From: Sphingobacterium sp. SYP-B4668
GTDB lineage: Bacteria; Bacteroidota; Bacteroidia; Sphingobacteriales; Sphingobacteriaceae
Direction: 5' to 3'
DNA length: 64,000 bases
Assembly (NCBI RefSeq): GCF_027627455.1
Contig: NZ_CP115483.1
Coordinates: 5,022,001 to 5,086,000, forward strand
This document shows positions 16,737 to 25,685 of this stretch, one piece after another (the first letter of the stretch is position 1; every line of letters begins with the position of its first letter). Under the pieces are notes generated by a model, which ran no database searches, was not told the origin of the DNA, and saw nothing but the letters and a program-made list of their open reading frames with translations. The position numbers were made by a program, and so were the translations under genes.

Positions 16737-18644
16737 ATGTCTAAAATTATAGGAATTGACTTAGGTACTACGAACTCATGCGTTGCTGTAATGGAAGGTA
16801 ACGAGCCAGTAGTTATTGCAAACAACGAAGGTAAACGTACTACTCCTTCTATTGTTGCGTTTGTTGATGGAGGAGAGCGCAAAGTAGGTGATCCTGCAAA
16901 ACGTCAAGCGATTACAAATCCAACAAAAACCGTTTATTCCATCAAACGTTTCATGGGAACGTCATATGATGAGTCTGCTAATGAGCTTACTCATGTACCG
17001 TACAAGGTTGTAAAGGGAGATAACAACACTCCTCGTGTAGAGATTGATGACCGTAAATATACGCCTCAGGAGATATCAGCAATGATTCTTCAGAAAATGA
17101 AAAAAACTGCTGAAGATTTCTTGGGTCAAGAAGTGACTGAAGCTGTCATCACAGTACCTGCTTATTTTAATGATGCGCAACGCCAAGCAACTAAAGAAGC
17201 TGGTGAAATTGCAGGTCTAACCGTAAAACGTATTATCAACGAGCCTACTGCAGCAGCTTTGGCTTACGGATTGGACAAAGCACATAAAGACATGAAGATT
17301 GTTGTGTTCGACTGTGGTGGTGGTACACATGACGTTTCGGTCTTAGAATTAGGTGATGGCGTATTCGAAGTAAAATCTACTGATGGTGATACCCACTTAG
17401 GTGGTGATGACTTTGATAACGTAATCATCAACTGGCTGAATGACGAGTTCAAAAACGAAAACAATGGCTTTGATCTTAAAAAAGACCCAATGGCATTGCA
17501 ACGTTTGAAAGAAGCTGCTGAAAAAGCTAAAATTGAGTTATCAAGCACGACTTCTACAGAAGTAAATTTACCATATATCACCGCTGATGCGACAGGACCG
17601 AAACACTTGGTACGTACATTGTCACGTGCTAAATTTGAGTCTTTAGCCTCAGATTTGATCCAACGTACAATCAAACCTTGTGAGTCGGCTTTGAAAAACG
17701 CTGGCTACAGCAAATCTGATATTGACGAGATTATTCTAGTAGGTGGTTCGACTCGTATTCCTGCTATCGTTGATGCAGTTAAAAACTTCTTTGGAAAAGA
17801 GCCTTCAAAAGGTGTTAACCCTGATGAAGTAGTTGCGTTAGGTGCCGCTATCCAAGGTGGTGTATTGACTGGTGAAGTTAAAGATGTATTATTATTAGAC
17901 GTCACTCCTTTGTCATTAGGTATCGAAACTATGGGAGGTGTCATGACAAAATTGATCGAGGCGAATACAACGATTCCTACTAAAAAATCGGAAACGTTCT
18001 CAACCGCATCAGACAGCCAACCTTCAGTGGAAATCCATATCTTACAAGGTGAACGTCCAATGGCAGCTCAAAACCGCACAATCGGTCGCTTCCACTTGAA
18101 TGATATTCCACCTGCACCTCGTGGTGTTCCTCAAATTGAAGTGACTTTTGATATTGATGCTAATGGTATCATCAAAGTATCTGCCAAAGATAAAGCAACA
18201 GGTAAAGAGCAAAATATCCGTATCGAAGCTTCCTCTGGTCTTTCCGATGAAGAAATCCAAAAGATGAAGCAAGAAGCGGAAGCAAATGCAGAAGCGGATC
18301 AAAAAATAAAAGAAGAAGCCGATAAAATCAATGGTGCTGATGCATTGATCTTCTCTACTGAAAAACAGTTAAAGGAGTACGGTGATAAGATTTCTGCAGA
18401 CAAGAAAGCTGCAATCGAAGCTGGATTAGAAAAATTAAAAACTGCTTATGCAGCGAAAAGTTTTGCAGACATCGACACGGCTTCAGCTGAGCTTGAGGCT
18501 GCTTGGAATGCTGCTTCAGAAGAAATGTATGCTGCTTCAAACAACGGCGCTCAGCCGCAAGGTGATGCTGGACAAGCTCAAAATGGAGCAAACAGTGGTG
18601 GTGCTGATGATGTAACTGACGTAGATTACGAAGAGGTTAAATAA
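16737..18644 (+). CDS. dnaK: Molecular chaperone DnaK (Hsp70)
   Basis: ATP-dependent Hsp70 chaperone that binds exposed hydrophobic peptides with DnaJ and GrpE. The 635-residue length is standard. Signatures are IGIDLGTTNSCVAVMEG (phosphate 1, residues 4-20), VVFDCGGGTHDVSVLELG (phosphate 2), ILVGGSTRIPAIVDAVK (adenosine), the linker DVLLLDVTPLSLGIETMGG, the beta-sandwich substrate domain, and the C-terminal lid ending DVTDVDYEEVK. The phosphate-2 loop has Cys and His where most DnaK have Gly and Phe (DLGGGTFDVS), an unusual pair of substitutions. No grpE or dnaJ lies nearby. Confidence 0.99.
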   Translation: MSKIIGIDLGTTNSCVAVMEGNEPVVIANNEGKRTTPSIVAFVDGGERKVGDPAKRQAITNPTKTVYSIKRFMGTSYDESANELTHVPYKVVKGDNNTPRVEIDDRKYTPQEISAMILQKMKKTAEDFLGQEVTEAVITVPAYFNDAQRQATKEAGEIAGLTVKRIINEPTAAALAYGLDKAHKDMKIVVFDCGGGTHDVSVLELGDGVFEVKSTDGDTHLGGDDFDNVIINWLNDEFKNENNGFDLKKDPMALQRLKEAAEKAKIELSSTTSTEVNLPYITADATGPKHLVRTLSRAKFESLASDLIQRTIKPCESALKNAGYSKSDIDEIILVGGSTRIPAIVDAVKNFFGKEPSKGVNPDEVVALGAAIQGGVLTGEVKDVLLLDVTPLSLGIETMGGVMTKLIEANTTIPTKKSETFSTASDSQPSVEIHILQGERPMAAQNRTIGRFHLNDIPPAPRGVPQIEVTFDIDANGIIKVSAKDKATGKEQNIRIEASSGLSDEEIQKMKQEAEANAEADQKIKEEADKINGADALIFSTEKQLKEYGDKISADKKAAIEAGLEKLKTAYAAKSFADIDTASAELEAAWNAASEEMYAASNNGAQPQGDAGQAQNGANSGGADDVTDVDYEEVK

Positions 18645-18665
18645 GCATCCTTCTTATAATAAAAC

Positions 18666-18703
18666 AAAAGACCCCGAGAAAAGAATCCTCGGGGTCTTTT
18701 TTT
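18666..18703 (+). terminator. dnaK terminator
   Basis: A perfect 13-bp stem (AAAAGACCCCGAG at 18666-18678 with its complement at 18688-18700) is followed by TTT. It lies 22 bases after the dnaK stop. Confidence 0.95.
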
Positions 18704-18717
18704 GCTTTTAGGATTTC

Positions 18718-18960
18718 TCAAATAATCCATCTGAAACGAAGCGCTACAAAAGTAGAATCTTCTTGCGTATAGCTGATTTCGCCGTTCAATCGCAACTCTT
18801 CCTCCAATCGATCGAGTATGACCTCCGATTTGACCCGCTCGAACAAGCCATTCACGCGACCTTGACAGCACTCCTTATCTACGAAGAGAATAGTCCATAG
18901 CAGAAAGGCTACCCCTGCACCCAATCGAAATCCTTTGAATAACAATCTACTTAATTTCAT
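18718..18960 (-). CDS. Small membrane-anchored protein, unknown function
   Basis: An 80-residue protein starting MKLSRLLFKGFRLGAGVAFL. One hydrophobic segment (about 12-26, GAGVAFLLWTILFV) could anchor it, followed by a charged segment (VKSEVILDRLEEELRLNG) and a C-terminal ALRFRWII. It is a single gene ending just beyond the dnaK terminator. I do not recognise the family. The sense of the hydrophobicity pattern and a plausible start make it a likely real gene. Confidence 0.55.
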   Translation of the reverse strand: MKLSRLLFKGFRLGAGVAFLLWTILFVDKECCQGRVNGLFERVKSEVILDRLEEELRLNGEISYTQEDSTFVALRFRWII

Positions 18961-19122
18961 AACACATAGATTTAAAGGCCTATATCAAACAAAAGTAATG
19001 GTTTATCCATATTCTTACATGCGAAAGCACTTAAAATATTTGTTACAATCACAACGAGGCTGCTGCGAGCGACAATCTTTATTGGAGGAAACAAATTAAT
19101 TGATCGACGGAAACTTGTAAAA

Positions 19123-19821
19123 TCAGTCAGTGGACTTCTTTGGTTTATAATGACTTAAGATACCTTTATCTAGGGTCGCCCATATCCCTGCTGGCATATT
19201 AGCTCGTTTGAGGGCATTATTGGTCCACGTATTGCATGAATAAAACAGATTGTAAGCTCCTTTAGCCTCATAAAAGGCATCTGCATCAGTATATTGAGCG
19301 TTAGTATTGATATATATAGCGTTACCCCCACTATCCTTATCCAATGAGGCCTCAATGTAATCGACCAAGGCTTGATATTGTAAAGTATCTATCATCCACT
19401 TATAGCATAGATTGTCTTCTTGTACTCGTTTATAGTAACTGACATGAAGCGCTGTCTCCCCAAGTCCTGTCGCAGCAACTAAAGCAGTAGACGCCTTTAG
19501 GTCTTTCCATTCGGGGGTATGAAGATAAAATCCCTTATCACCCCAACCTATCCCTACATAAGCATAGGCTGTGTCTTTGCTGACAATATTGTAAAAGGGA
19601 AAAAGAGTAGACCAGTCTTTGAGTTCATTTTTGACAGGTAGGACAATGTCGGTGTGCACACCGTTAGACATAATGTAGACCGCCACTGATTGAGGCAGGT
19701 TCGACGGTTCGACCCTGGCAGCTATCCTAGAGAGGATGCGCTCGGTCAAGAAATAAAGGATTGCGAATGCAATGATAGCAATCAATACAACTAATAAGAT
19801 TTTCAGCATCTTCTTTATCAT
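19123..19821 (-). CDS. TIGR02117 family (DUF2459) membrane-anchored protein
   Basis: A 232-residue protein with an N-terminal membrane segment (MLKILLVVLIAIIAFAILYF) and a conserved exported domain: VAVYIMSNGVHTDIVLPVKN, YAYVGIGWGDKGFYLHTPEW and YNLFYSCNTWTNNALKRANM. His and Cys residues in GVHTDIV and SCNTWTN are the likely functional core, giving a cysteine-peptidase-like arrangement. The family (TIGR02117, originally found near urease genes) has no established activity. There is no urease here. Confidence 0.87.
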   Translation of the reverse strand: MIKKMLKILLVVLIAIIAFAILYFLTERILSRIAARVEPSNLPQSVAVYIMSNGVHTDIVLPVKNELKDWSTLFPFYNIVSKDTAYAYVGIGWGDKGFYLHTPEWKDLKASTALVAATGLGETALHVSYYKRVQEDNLCYKWMIDTLQYQALVDYIEASLDKDSGGNAIYINTNAQYTDADAFYEAKGAYNLFYSCNTWTNNALKRANMPAGIWATLDKGILSHYKPKKSTD

Positions 19822-19952
19822 ATCGCTAAACTTAGATAAAATGCCCTGTATTCACAACATCAATTTGATAGCTTATAACCCCTGCAGGCATTCGCCTGCT
19901 CGTTATCCAGGACCATAGAGATCAACCAGTTGCCGGCAATTAGGTATTCATT

Positions 19953-19990
19953 CCAAAAAAAATCCTGCAAGTATAAATACGTACAGGATT
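19953..19990 (-). terminator. Terminator of the nucleotidyltransferase gene
   Basis: AATCCTG (19961-19967) pairs with CAGGATT (19984-19990); on the minus strand the stem is followed by a run of T (A8 on the plus strand at 19954-19962). It lies 26 bases after the stop codon. Confidence 0.75.
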
Positions 19991-20015
19991 ATAAATATCG
20001 GTTTATCGATTGCTT

Positions 20016-20927
20016 TTAGAATAACTTTTCGGGATAAGCTCCTGAAGCTACCAATGCAGAAATTGATTCTTGGACAATAGGTTTATCTTCTTTATATGTA
20101 ACGCCAAACCATTTGGATGATGTCGGTATAACTTTAAAATCCGCCATTTTATTCTTGACCATATGATCTGGAACGGACGGAATAAAGAATTCCGATTTTG
20201 GATTATCCGCATTTGCCTCAACAAATGGAGCGAACATCTCTAAGGCCACATCGAAAATTCGAGGTGTAAAACCCCAGAAATTCATAGAAACACGTGTCTC
20301 CGGATTCAATTCTGTCTCTACACCATTCTCTTCATATACGATTGTTTTTCCGCTTTCCGTTTCTTTGTAATAGATATTCGTACGTTCGGTTACCGCAGCC
20401 ATATTGCCATCTGCATTCACATCACAGACTCCTCTGGATACATATCCGTAGTCGGACATAGTATTACCAACTTTGAAACCCATCAGCGCCATATGTGAGT
20501 CCGACACTTCTGTAGTCAAGAACTTCGCCATTTTTTGAAAAGCATCGGTACCATAGAAATCATCTGCATTGATTACACAAAAAGGTTCCTTGACCTTATC
20601 ATATGCACTCAATACAGCATGGGCTGTGCCCCATGGCTTAGACCTTTCAATTTCTCTATCTATTCCGAATTTCTTTAAATCAAAATCTTGGAAAGCATAA
20701 TCCACTTCTATTTTACCTGCTAATTTCGCATCAAAAACTTCACGCATCTTGTCGACGAATTCTTCGCGGATAATAAACACCACTTTTCCAAATCCAGCAT
20801 TGATTGCATCATAAATTGAATAATCTATAATTGTCTCACCATGTGGACCAAAACCATCAATTTGTTTCAAAGAACCGTAGCGACTAGCCATTCCTGCAGC
20901 TAAAATCAATAAAGTTGGTTTACTCAT
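20016..20927 (-). CDS. Sugar-phosphate nucleotidyltransferase family protein
   Basis: A 303-residue cytoplasmic NTP_transferase. The N-terminal Rossmann-like signature LILAAGMASRYGSLKQIDGF (a GxGxR-type loop with the conserved Arg and Lys) is followed by GPHGETIIDYSIYDAINAGF and CVINADDFYGTDAFQKMAKF, which has the metal-binding Asp. It would transfer a nucleotide to a sugar 1-phosphate or similar. The closest relatives are annotated only as nucleotidyltransferase, and no glycan gene is adjacent to reveal the substrate. Confidence 0.88.
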   Translation of the reverse strand: MSKPTLLILAAGMASRYGSLKQIDGFGPHGETIIDYSIYDAINAGFGKVVFIIREEFVDKMREVFDAKLAGKIEVDYAFQDFDLKKFGIDREIERSKPWGTAHAVLSAYDKVKEPFCVINADDFYGTDAFQKMAKFLTTEVSDSHMALMGFKVGNTMSDYGYVSRGVCDVNADGNMAAVTERTNIYYKETESGKTIVYEENGVETELNPETRVSMNFWGFTPRIFDVALEMFAPFVEANADNPKSEFFIPSVPDHMVKNKMADFKVIPTSSKWFGVTYKEDKPIVQESISALVASGAYPEKLF

Positions 20928-20977
20928 ATTTTAATATAATAGTTTACGTGTTGATAATAACTGTGTTACTTAAAGGG

Positions 20978-20985
20978 CAAAGATA
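20978..20985 (-). promoter_or_regulatory. -7 element (TATCTTTG) of the nucleotidyltransferase gene
   Basis: TATCTTTG on the minus strand matches TAnnTTTG and lies between the HerA-like stop codon and the nucleotidyltransferase start, so the latter may have its own promoter. Confidence 0.4.
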
Positions 20986-20991
20986 CAATTT

Positions 20992-22548
20992 CTATTTTCT
21001 TTTCTTCAGAAATGCTGTCAAAAGTCCATTTGCCAATTTACCAAGGAACTTTACACCTTCTCTAGCAAGGGTGGTGGTAGCAGTCTTTTGGGCTGCTTCC
21101 AACGGTGTCTGCCTTCTAGAAGTGCTCCTAGCGGTAGAAACCTGTGCTTTCTCAGCCTCTTTCTGTGCTTTGGCACGCTCTTCCTCAGCCCGATAAGCAG
21201 TATTCTTTTCTTCGATGATTTCTTCAGCACTACGATTATTTATAGTCTCCTTATACTTTTGCAGTAATGGAGAACTATTTATAATATCATTATATAACTG
21301 TGGATCTGCCGCTCCCATCACCGAGCGCGGACCAATCATATGTGTAGCGACGACTTCAGTAGGTATACCCTTATCATTCAGCACCGTGATAATAGCTTGG
21401 CCTGTACCGAGCGATGTTAGTATCTTATCGATTTCATAAAATTCAGAATGAGGATAGGTTTTCACTGTCTTTCGTAATGCTTCTGCATCATTTGGAGTAA
21501 AAGCACGTAGAGCATGTTGCACCCGATTGCCGAGTTGACCAAGGACCGTCTCCGGAACATCTGTAGCAGCTTGGGTACAGAAGAAAACCCCCACGCCTTT
21601 AGAACGGATCAACCGAATAATCTGTTCAACTTGAGACAAGAATGTTTTAGAAGCACCATTAAACAACAAATGTGCTTCATCGAAAAAGAACACCAGCTTC
21701 GGCTTGTCTAAATCTCCCACTTCGGGGAGCGTTTTAAACAACTGCGCCAAAAGGCTCAATAAAAACGTAGAAAACAAAAGTGGTTGATCTTGCACGTCAG
21801 CGATGTTCAAGAGACTAATTACACCTTTACCGTCCATTTTCTCAAACAGATCTTGGATATCAAACTCACGCTCACCAAATATATGCGCCAATCCCTGTTG
21901 TTCTATTGCAACAATTTTCCTTAGTATCGTACCCGAAGTAGCGGTACTGATCCTACCGTAGTCATCATTTATTTCTGCTGCTCCCTGACCTTCTGATAGA
22001 TAAGATAATAATTTTTTCAAATCAGTGAGGTCAACCAAAGGCATCTGCTGATCTGCAGCATACTTAAATATTGCAGACAGAACGCCCGTTTGTGTCTCAT
22101 TTAAATCCAAGATTCGAGACAACAATATGGGGCCAAAATCATCAACTGTAATCCGCATAGGAATTCCCTTATTGCCACTAAGTGAATACAATTCAACGGG
22201 AAAACTCTGTGGTTGGAAAGGATAATCAATTAATAGGCCACGCTCTTCCAGAGCAGGGTTAGACTTGCCCTCTTGGGCAAACCCAGACAAGTCACCCTTG
22301 ACATCCAACATGAATACAGGAACTTGTTCATTGGAAAGCTGCTCGGCAATCAATTGTAGAGTACGCGTCTTACCTGTCCCTGTCGCTCCAGCAATAAGAC
22401 CATGTCTATTCATCATCTTTAGCGCCAAGTTGACTTTGGCACCTGCGACTATCTCTCCATTAAAAATACCGGCTCCTAAAAAGATAGATGCTCCTTTTGG
22501 ACTATACGATTGGGTAATCTTTTCTATAAACTGTTCCTTTGTTGCCAT
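20992..22548 (-). CDS. HerA-like ATPase (DUF853)
   Basis: A 518-residue P-loop ATPase of the DUF853 HerA-helicase-like group. Walker A is GATGTGKT (residues 54-61), Walker B is LVFFFDEAHLLFN, and VGVFFCTQAATDVPETVLGQ is the sensor region. The C-terminus is a charged coiled stretch (YRAEEERAKAQKEAEKAQ). The family is widespread and annotated as a helicase-like DNA-translocating ATPase, but its function is unproved and no NurA-type nuclease lies beside it. MATKEQFIEKITQ at 22548 is preferred over an in-frame ATG at 22590. Confidence 0.9.
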   Translation of the reverse strand: MATKEQFIEKITQSYSPKGASIFLGAGIFNGEIVAGAKVNLALKMMNRHGLIAGATGTGKTRTLQLIAEQLSNEQVPVFMLDVKGDLSGFAQEGKSNPALEERGLLIDYPFQPQSFPVELYSLSGNKGIPMRITVDDFGPILLSRILDLNETQTGVLSAIFKYAADQQMPLVDLTDLKKLLSYLSEGQGAAEINDDYGRISTATSGTILRKIVAIEQQGLAHIFGEREFDIQDLFEKMDGKGVISLLNIADVQDQPLLFSTFLLSLLAQLFKTLPEVGDLDKPKLVFFFDEAHLLFNGASKTFLSQVEQIIRLIRSKGVGVFFCTQAATDVPETVLGQLGNRVQHALRAFTPNDAEALRKTVKTYPHSEFYEIDKILTSLGTGQAIITVLNDKGIPTEVVATHMIGPRSVMGAADPQLYNDIINSSPLLQKYKETINNRSAEEIIEEKNTAYRAEEERAKAQKEAEKAQVSTARSTSRRQTPLEAAQKTATTTLAREGVKFLGKLANGLLTAFLKKRK

Positions 22549-22705
22549 AGTTGATTCTTGGAATTGACAATTATAATGTGAATATAACACAACTTTGGCT
22601 ATTATATCAAAGATTATACTAAAAGCATGAAATAGAATTTTGTATTTAAAAAAGACTCATTCGCAAAATTTTTGTAATAAAATTGTCTTATTTAAGTTTT
22701 TAATT

Positions 22706-22734
22706 TTGATTTTTCCAATATTGCATTATTTTTG
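22706..22734 (+). promoter_or_regulatory. Promoter upstream of the small secreted protein and SulP
   Basis: TTG (22706-22708), an 18-base spacer and TATTTTTG (22727-22734) match the Bacteroidota consensus well. The start codon at 22764 follows 30 bases later. Confidence 0.6.
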
Positions 22735-22763
22735 TACCGTTGAACCGAAATATTTAACGAAAA

Positions 22764-23105
22764 ATGTTTAGTATAAATCACAGAAAAATATCAGCATTCA
22801 TTTGCTTTTTCATCTTCTTCACGAAGATGGTGATTTCTGCTACCCCCATTTTTTCGACGGATGTTGATAAAAACCATATCCTCCAAGTTGTCCTGCAACT
22901 AGAGATCGAGAACAACGCAAAGGGTAAAGCACAACAAGGTGAAGACCTACAAGACTCGGGAACCAAATATTTTGGAAGCTCAACAGAGATTAATCTGTAT
23001 GCCTACCCGGAAGTTATTTGTGACAGCAACCCATTTTTTGACAGAAATGAACGAGATATCCGTTCTTTTCATCCCTCTGTACCCACCCCGCCTCCTAACT
23101 GTTAG
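22764..23105 (+). CDS. Small secreted protein upstream of SulP, unknown
   Basis: A 113-residue protein with an N-terminal hydrophobic signal (ISAFICFFIFFTKMVISA, about residues 9-26) and a low-complexity, charged remainder ending SVPTPPPNC. It has its own well-matched promoter and precedes the SulP gene by 89 bases. The frame is open in a region otherwise without genes, which supports it, but I recognise no family. Confidence 0.55.
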   Translation: MFSINHRKISAFICFFIFFTKMVISATPIFSTDVDKNHILQVVLQLEIENNAKGKAQQGEDLQDSGTKYFGSSTEINLYAYPEVICDSNPFFDRNERDIRSFHPSVPTPPPNC

Positions 23106-23194
23106 GCTATTGACACATGTGAATTGGATTGAACCCTTCCTTTGGAAGCGTTCAAGTATGTTATCATTAGTTTTTTACAGTAAATAAAATTTTT

Positions 23195-24730
23195 ATGTTT
23201 GGTACACGTATGTCTGCTTTTCTAAAACTATCGAAAAGAGACTTAAAATATGATTTCCCTGCAAGTATTGTCGTATTTTTAGTGGCTCTGCCATTATGTC
23301 TTGGCATTGCCATGGCTTCTGGAGCACCTCTTTTTGCAGGCATCTTGACAGGAGTAATCGGAGGTATTGTAGTTGCTTCTATTAGTAAATCGCCTCTCAG
23401 TGTAAGTGGTCCAGCCGCCGGCCTTACGGTCATCGTATTGGGCGCTATTCAACAACTAGGAGCGTATGAGACTTTTCTACTTGCGGTAGTAATTGCTGGG
23501 GTGGTCCAGCTTATCTTAGGGATATTGAAGGCGGGAATGATTGGAAACTATTTCCCATCTTCGGTTATCATCGGCATGCTAGCCGCTATCGGTATCACGA
23601 TTATCTTAAAACAGATTCCACTAGCATTAGGCTTGACCGAAAGCCATGCCTTTGAAATGGACAATGGAGGTGGTATATCAGCATTTGCAAATACACTTTT
23701 TTCCTCAATTGGTTACGGAGCCTTAATCATTTGTACGCTGTCCATATTGATCCTTATTTTTTGGCCCAAGATCCCTAAGCTGAACAAACTCCCAGCTCCA
23801 CTATTAGTCGTAGGTGTGGGCCTTGGCTTAGCAATGGCTTTCCAAGGCACTGGACTGCAGTTGAGTTCAGAACAACTGGTCACCGTGCCTATTGTAGGTT
23901 CATTCAGTGAATTTACAGGCCTCTTTACGCTACCGGATTTTTCACAAATCCTGAATAAAGATGTGTGGATAGTTGCACTGACGATCGCTATCATTGCCAG
24001 TCTAGAGACCTTACTCAGTATAGAAGCAGTAGACAAGATCGATCCATTCAAACGTAATACCCCAACCAACCGCGAGTTGATTGCCCAAGGTGTCGGCAAT
24101 ATTACCAGTGGTATGCTCGGTGGGCTTCCAATGACTTCTGTCATCGTTCGCTCATCTGCCAATGTAAATGCAGGCGGACGCACGCGTCAATCGGCAATCT
24201 TACATGGTACATGGTTGTTCCTCGCATTGTTGGCAATCCCGACAGTGCTTAACCTCATTCCATTATCTTGTTTGGCGGCAATTCTGTTGCATACTGGCTT
24301 CAAATTGGCTAAGCCCGCGCTTTTCAAGGAAATGTATGTAAAGGGATGGGACCAATTTATTCCATTTGCAATGACAATTGCAGCGGTGGTATTTACTGAC
24401 CTATTAACAGGTGTAGGTGTAGGGATCGTAATTGCGACCTTCTATATCTTAAAGGCTAATATGAAAAATGCTTTCAAATTCGACATTGTCAAACATCAGG
24501 ATGAAGAAACGGCCGTCATTACTTTGGCCGAGGAAGTAACATTCTTAAATAAAGCACCTATACAGCAAAAGCTTTACAGCTTGCCAAAAAGTATTGGAAA
24601 AATCGAGATAAACGGCTCTAAAAGCAAGTTTATCGACAAGGATGTAATCGAAGTTATCAAAGACTTTCAGCAAAATGCAATAAGTAAAGGTCGAGACATC
24701 CAGTTAACGGATATTATTTATAAAAAATAA
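23195..24730 (+). CDS. SulP-family anion transporter
   Basis: Inner-membrane anion transporter of the SulP (SLC26) family, 511 residues, with about 10-12 membrane segments and a C-terminal STAS domain. Signatures are DFPASIVVFLVALPLCLGIA, SPLSVSGPAAGLTVIVLGA, SLETLLSIEAVDKIDPFKRN and MLGGLPMTSVIVRSSANVNA. The STAS part is near the C-terminus (LAEEVTFLNKAPIQQKLY to QLTDIIYKK). The gene directly after it encodes a beta-carbonic anhydrase, so bicarbonate is the more likely substrate than sulfate, as in other SulP/carbonic anhydrase pairs. Confidence 0.93.
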   Translation: MFGTRMSAFLKLSKRDLKYDFPASIVVFLVALPLCLGIAMASGAPLFAGILTGVIGGIVVASISKSPLSVSGPAAGLTVIVLGAIQQLGAYETFLLAVVIAGVVQLILGILKAGMIGNYFPSSVIIGMLAAIGITIILKQIPLALGLTESHAFEMDNGGGISAFANTLFSSIGYGALIICTLSILILIFWPKIPKLNKLPAPLLVVGVGLGLAMAFQGTGLQLSSEQLVTVPIVGSFSEFTGLFTLPDFSQILNKDVWIVALTIAIIASLETLLSIEAVDKIDPFKRNTPTNRELIAQGVGNITSGMLGGLPMTSVIVRSSANVNAGGRTRQSAILHGTWLFLALLAIPTVLNLIPLSCLAAILLHTGFKLAKPALFKEMYVKGWDQFIPFAMTIAAVVFTDLLTGVGVGIVIATFYILKANMKNAFKFDIVKHQDEETAVITLAEEVTFLNKAPIQQKLYSLPKSIGKIEINGSKSKFIDKDVIEVIKDFQQNAISKGRDIQLTDIIYKK

Positions 24731-24841
24731 AACATTTAATTGCCGAGATTTGTATGTAGAGTACAAATAATATCCAACAGCATATCCGAGAGTTGTCTCC
24801 ATTCAATCGAAGGCAACCTCATCAATAAAACATACATTTAC

Positions 24842-24870
24842 AAAGCCCTGCCTATTGCAGGTAGGGCTTT
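24842..24870 (+). terminator. Hairpin between SulP and carbonic anhydrase genes
   Basis: AAAGCCCT and AGGGCTTT form an 8-bp stem (24842-24849 with 24863-24870), with extra internal pairing (CCT/AGG). The following sequence is only weakly T-rich, so a partial terminator is likely. Confidence 0.5.
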
Positions 24871-24925
24871 ATCATTAAAAAAGATAACCCGAGTGGCATA
24901 CACTCTCTTAAAATAATTTATTCAA

Positions 24926-25573
24926 ATGAAAAACGAAGTTTTAAAAGCAGGATTCGATAAAATTATAACAGGAAACAAAGAATGGATGGATTTTGTAAAA
25001 AGTGACAATACAGGTCGTTTTGAACAACTTTCTAAGGGACAAAATCCCGAAATATTATGGATCGGCTGTGCTGACAGCCGTGTCCCTGCAAATGAACTGA
25101 CAGGAACAAAACCAGGTGAGGTATTTGTACACCGCAACATTGCAAATGTATGTGTACACTCGGATATGAATATGCTCAGCGTACTTGACTATGCTGTTAA
25201 CGTGCTTAAAGTAAAGCATGTTATCGTGGCCGGTCACTATGGCTGTGGAGGGGTCGCAGCTTCTTTAAGCCGCAAACAATATGGTGTTATTGACAACTGG
25301 TTATGCCACATCAAGGATGTATACCGCCTACACGCAGAAGAAATCGACTCGATACAAGATACAGAGAAGAAAACAGACAGATTGGTAGAATTGAATGTCG
25401 TGGAACAGGTCTTCAACCTCTGCACCACCTCTATCGTACAAAATGCGTGGAAAGAACGTGATGACCTTGCTGTACATGGTATGGTTATCAATATCGGTTC
25501 AGGTGAACTAATTGACTTAAAAACGACCTTCACTAATAATGAAGCCCTCGGAAAAGTATTTGCTTTTTCTTAA
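24926..25573 (+). CDS. Beta-class carbonic anhydrase
   Basis: Zinc enzyme that interconverts CO2 and bicarbonate. The 215-residue sequence has the zinc ligands Cys48, His104 and Cys107 (IGCADSRVPANEL and VAGHYGCGGV) and the Asp50-Arg52 dyad. MNMLSVLDYAVNVLKVKHVI is the conserved helix region. It follows a SulP transporter, so the pair probably supplies bicarbonate for anaplerotic carboxylation. Confidence 0.97.
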   Translation: MKNEVLKAGFDKIITGNKEWMDFVKSDNTGRFEQLSKGQNPEILWIGCADSRVPANELTGTKPGEVFVHRNIANVCVHSDMNMLSVLDYAVNVLKVKHVIVAGHYGCGGVAASLSRKQYGVIDNWLCHIKDVYRLHAEEIDSIQDTEKKTDRLVELNVVEQVFNLCTTSIVQNAWKERDDLAVHGMVINIGSGELIDLKTTFTNNEALGKVFAFS

Positions 25574-25582
25574 TACAAGAGA

Positions 25583-25611
25583 GGGGATCCAAATGGATCC
25601 CCTTTTTTTTT
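25583..25611 (+). terminator. Carbonic anhydrase terminator
   Basis: GGGGATCC (25583-25590) and GGATCCCC (25595-25602) form an 8-bp stem with a 4-base loop, followed by eight T. Confidence 0.95.
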
Positions 25612-25685
25612 GTAAATGTTCGTACTCAATGGACATCCAGAACCTTTAGGTCTGTTGGTGATGCAAAGGAGTCATTGAAATTTTA

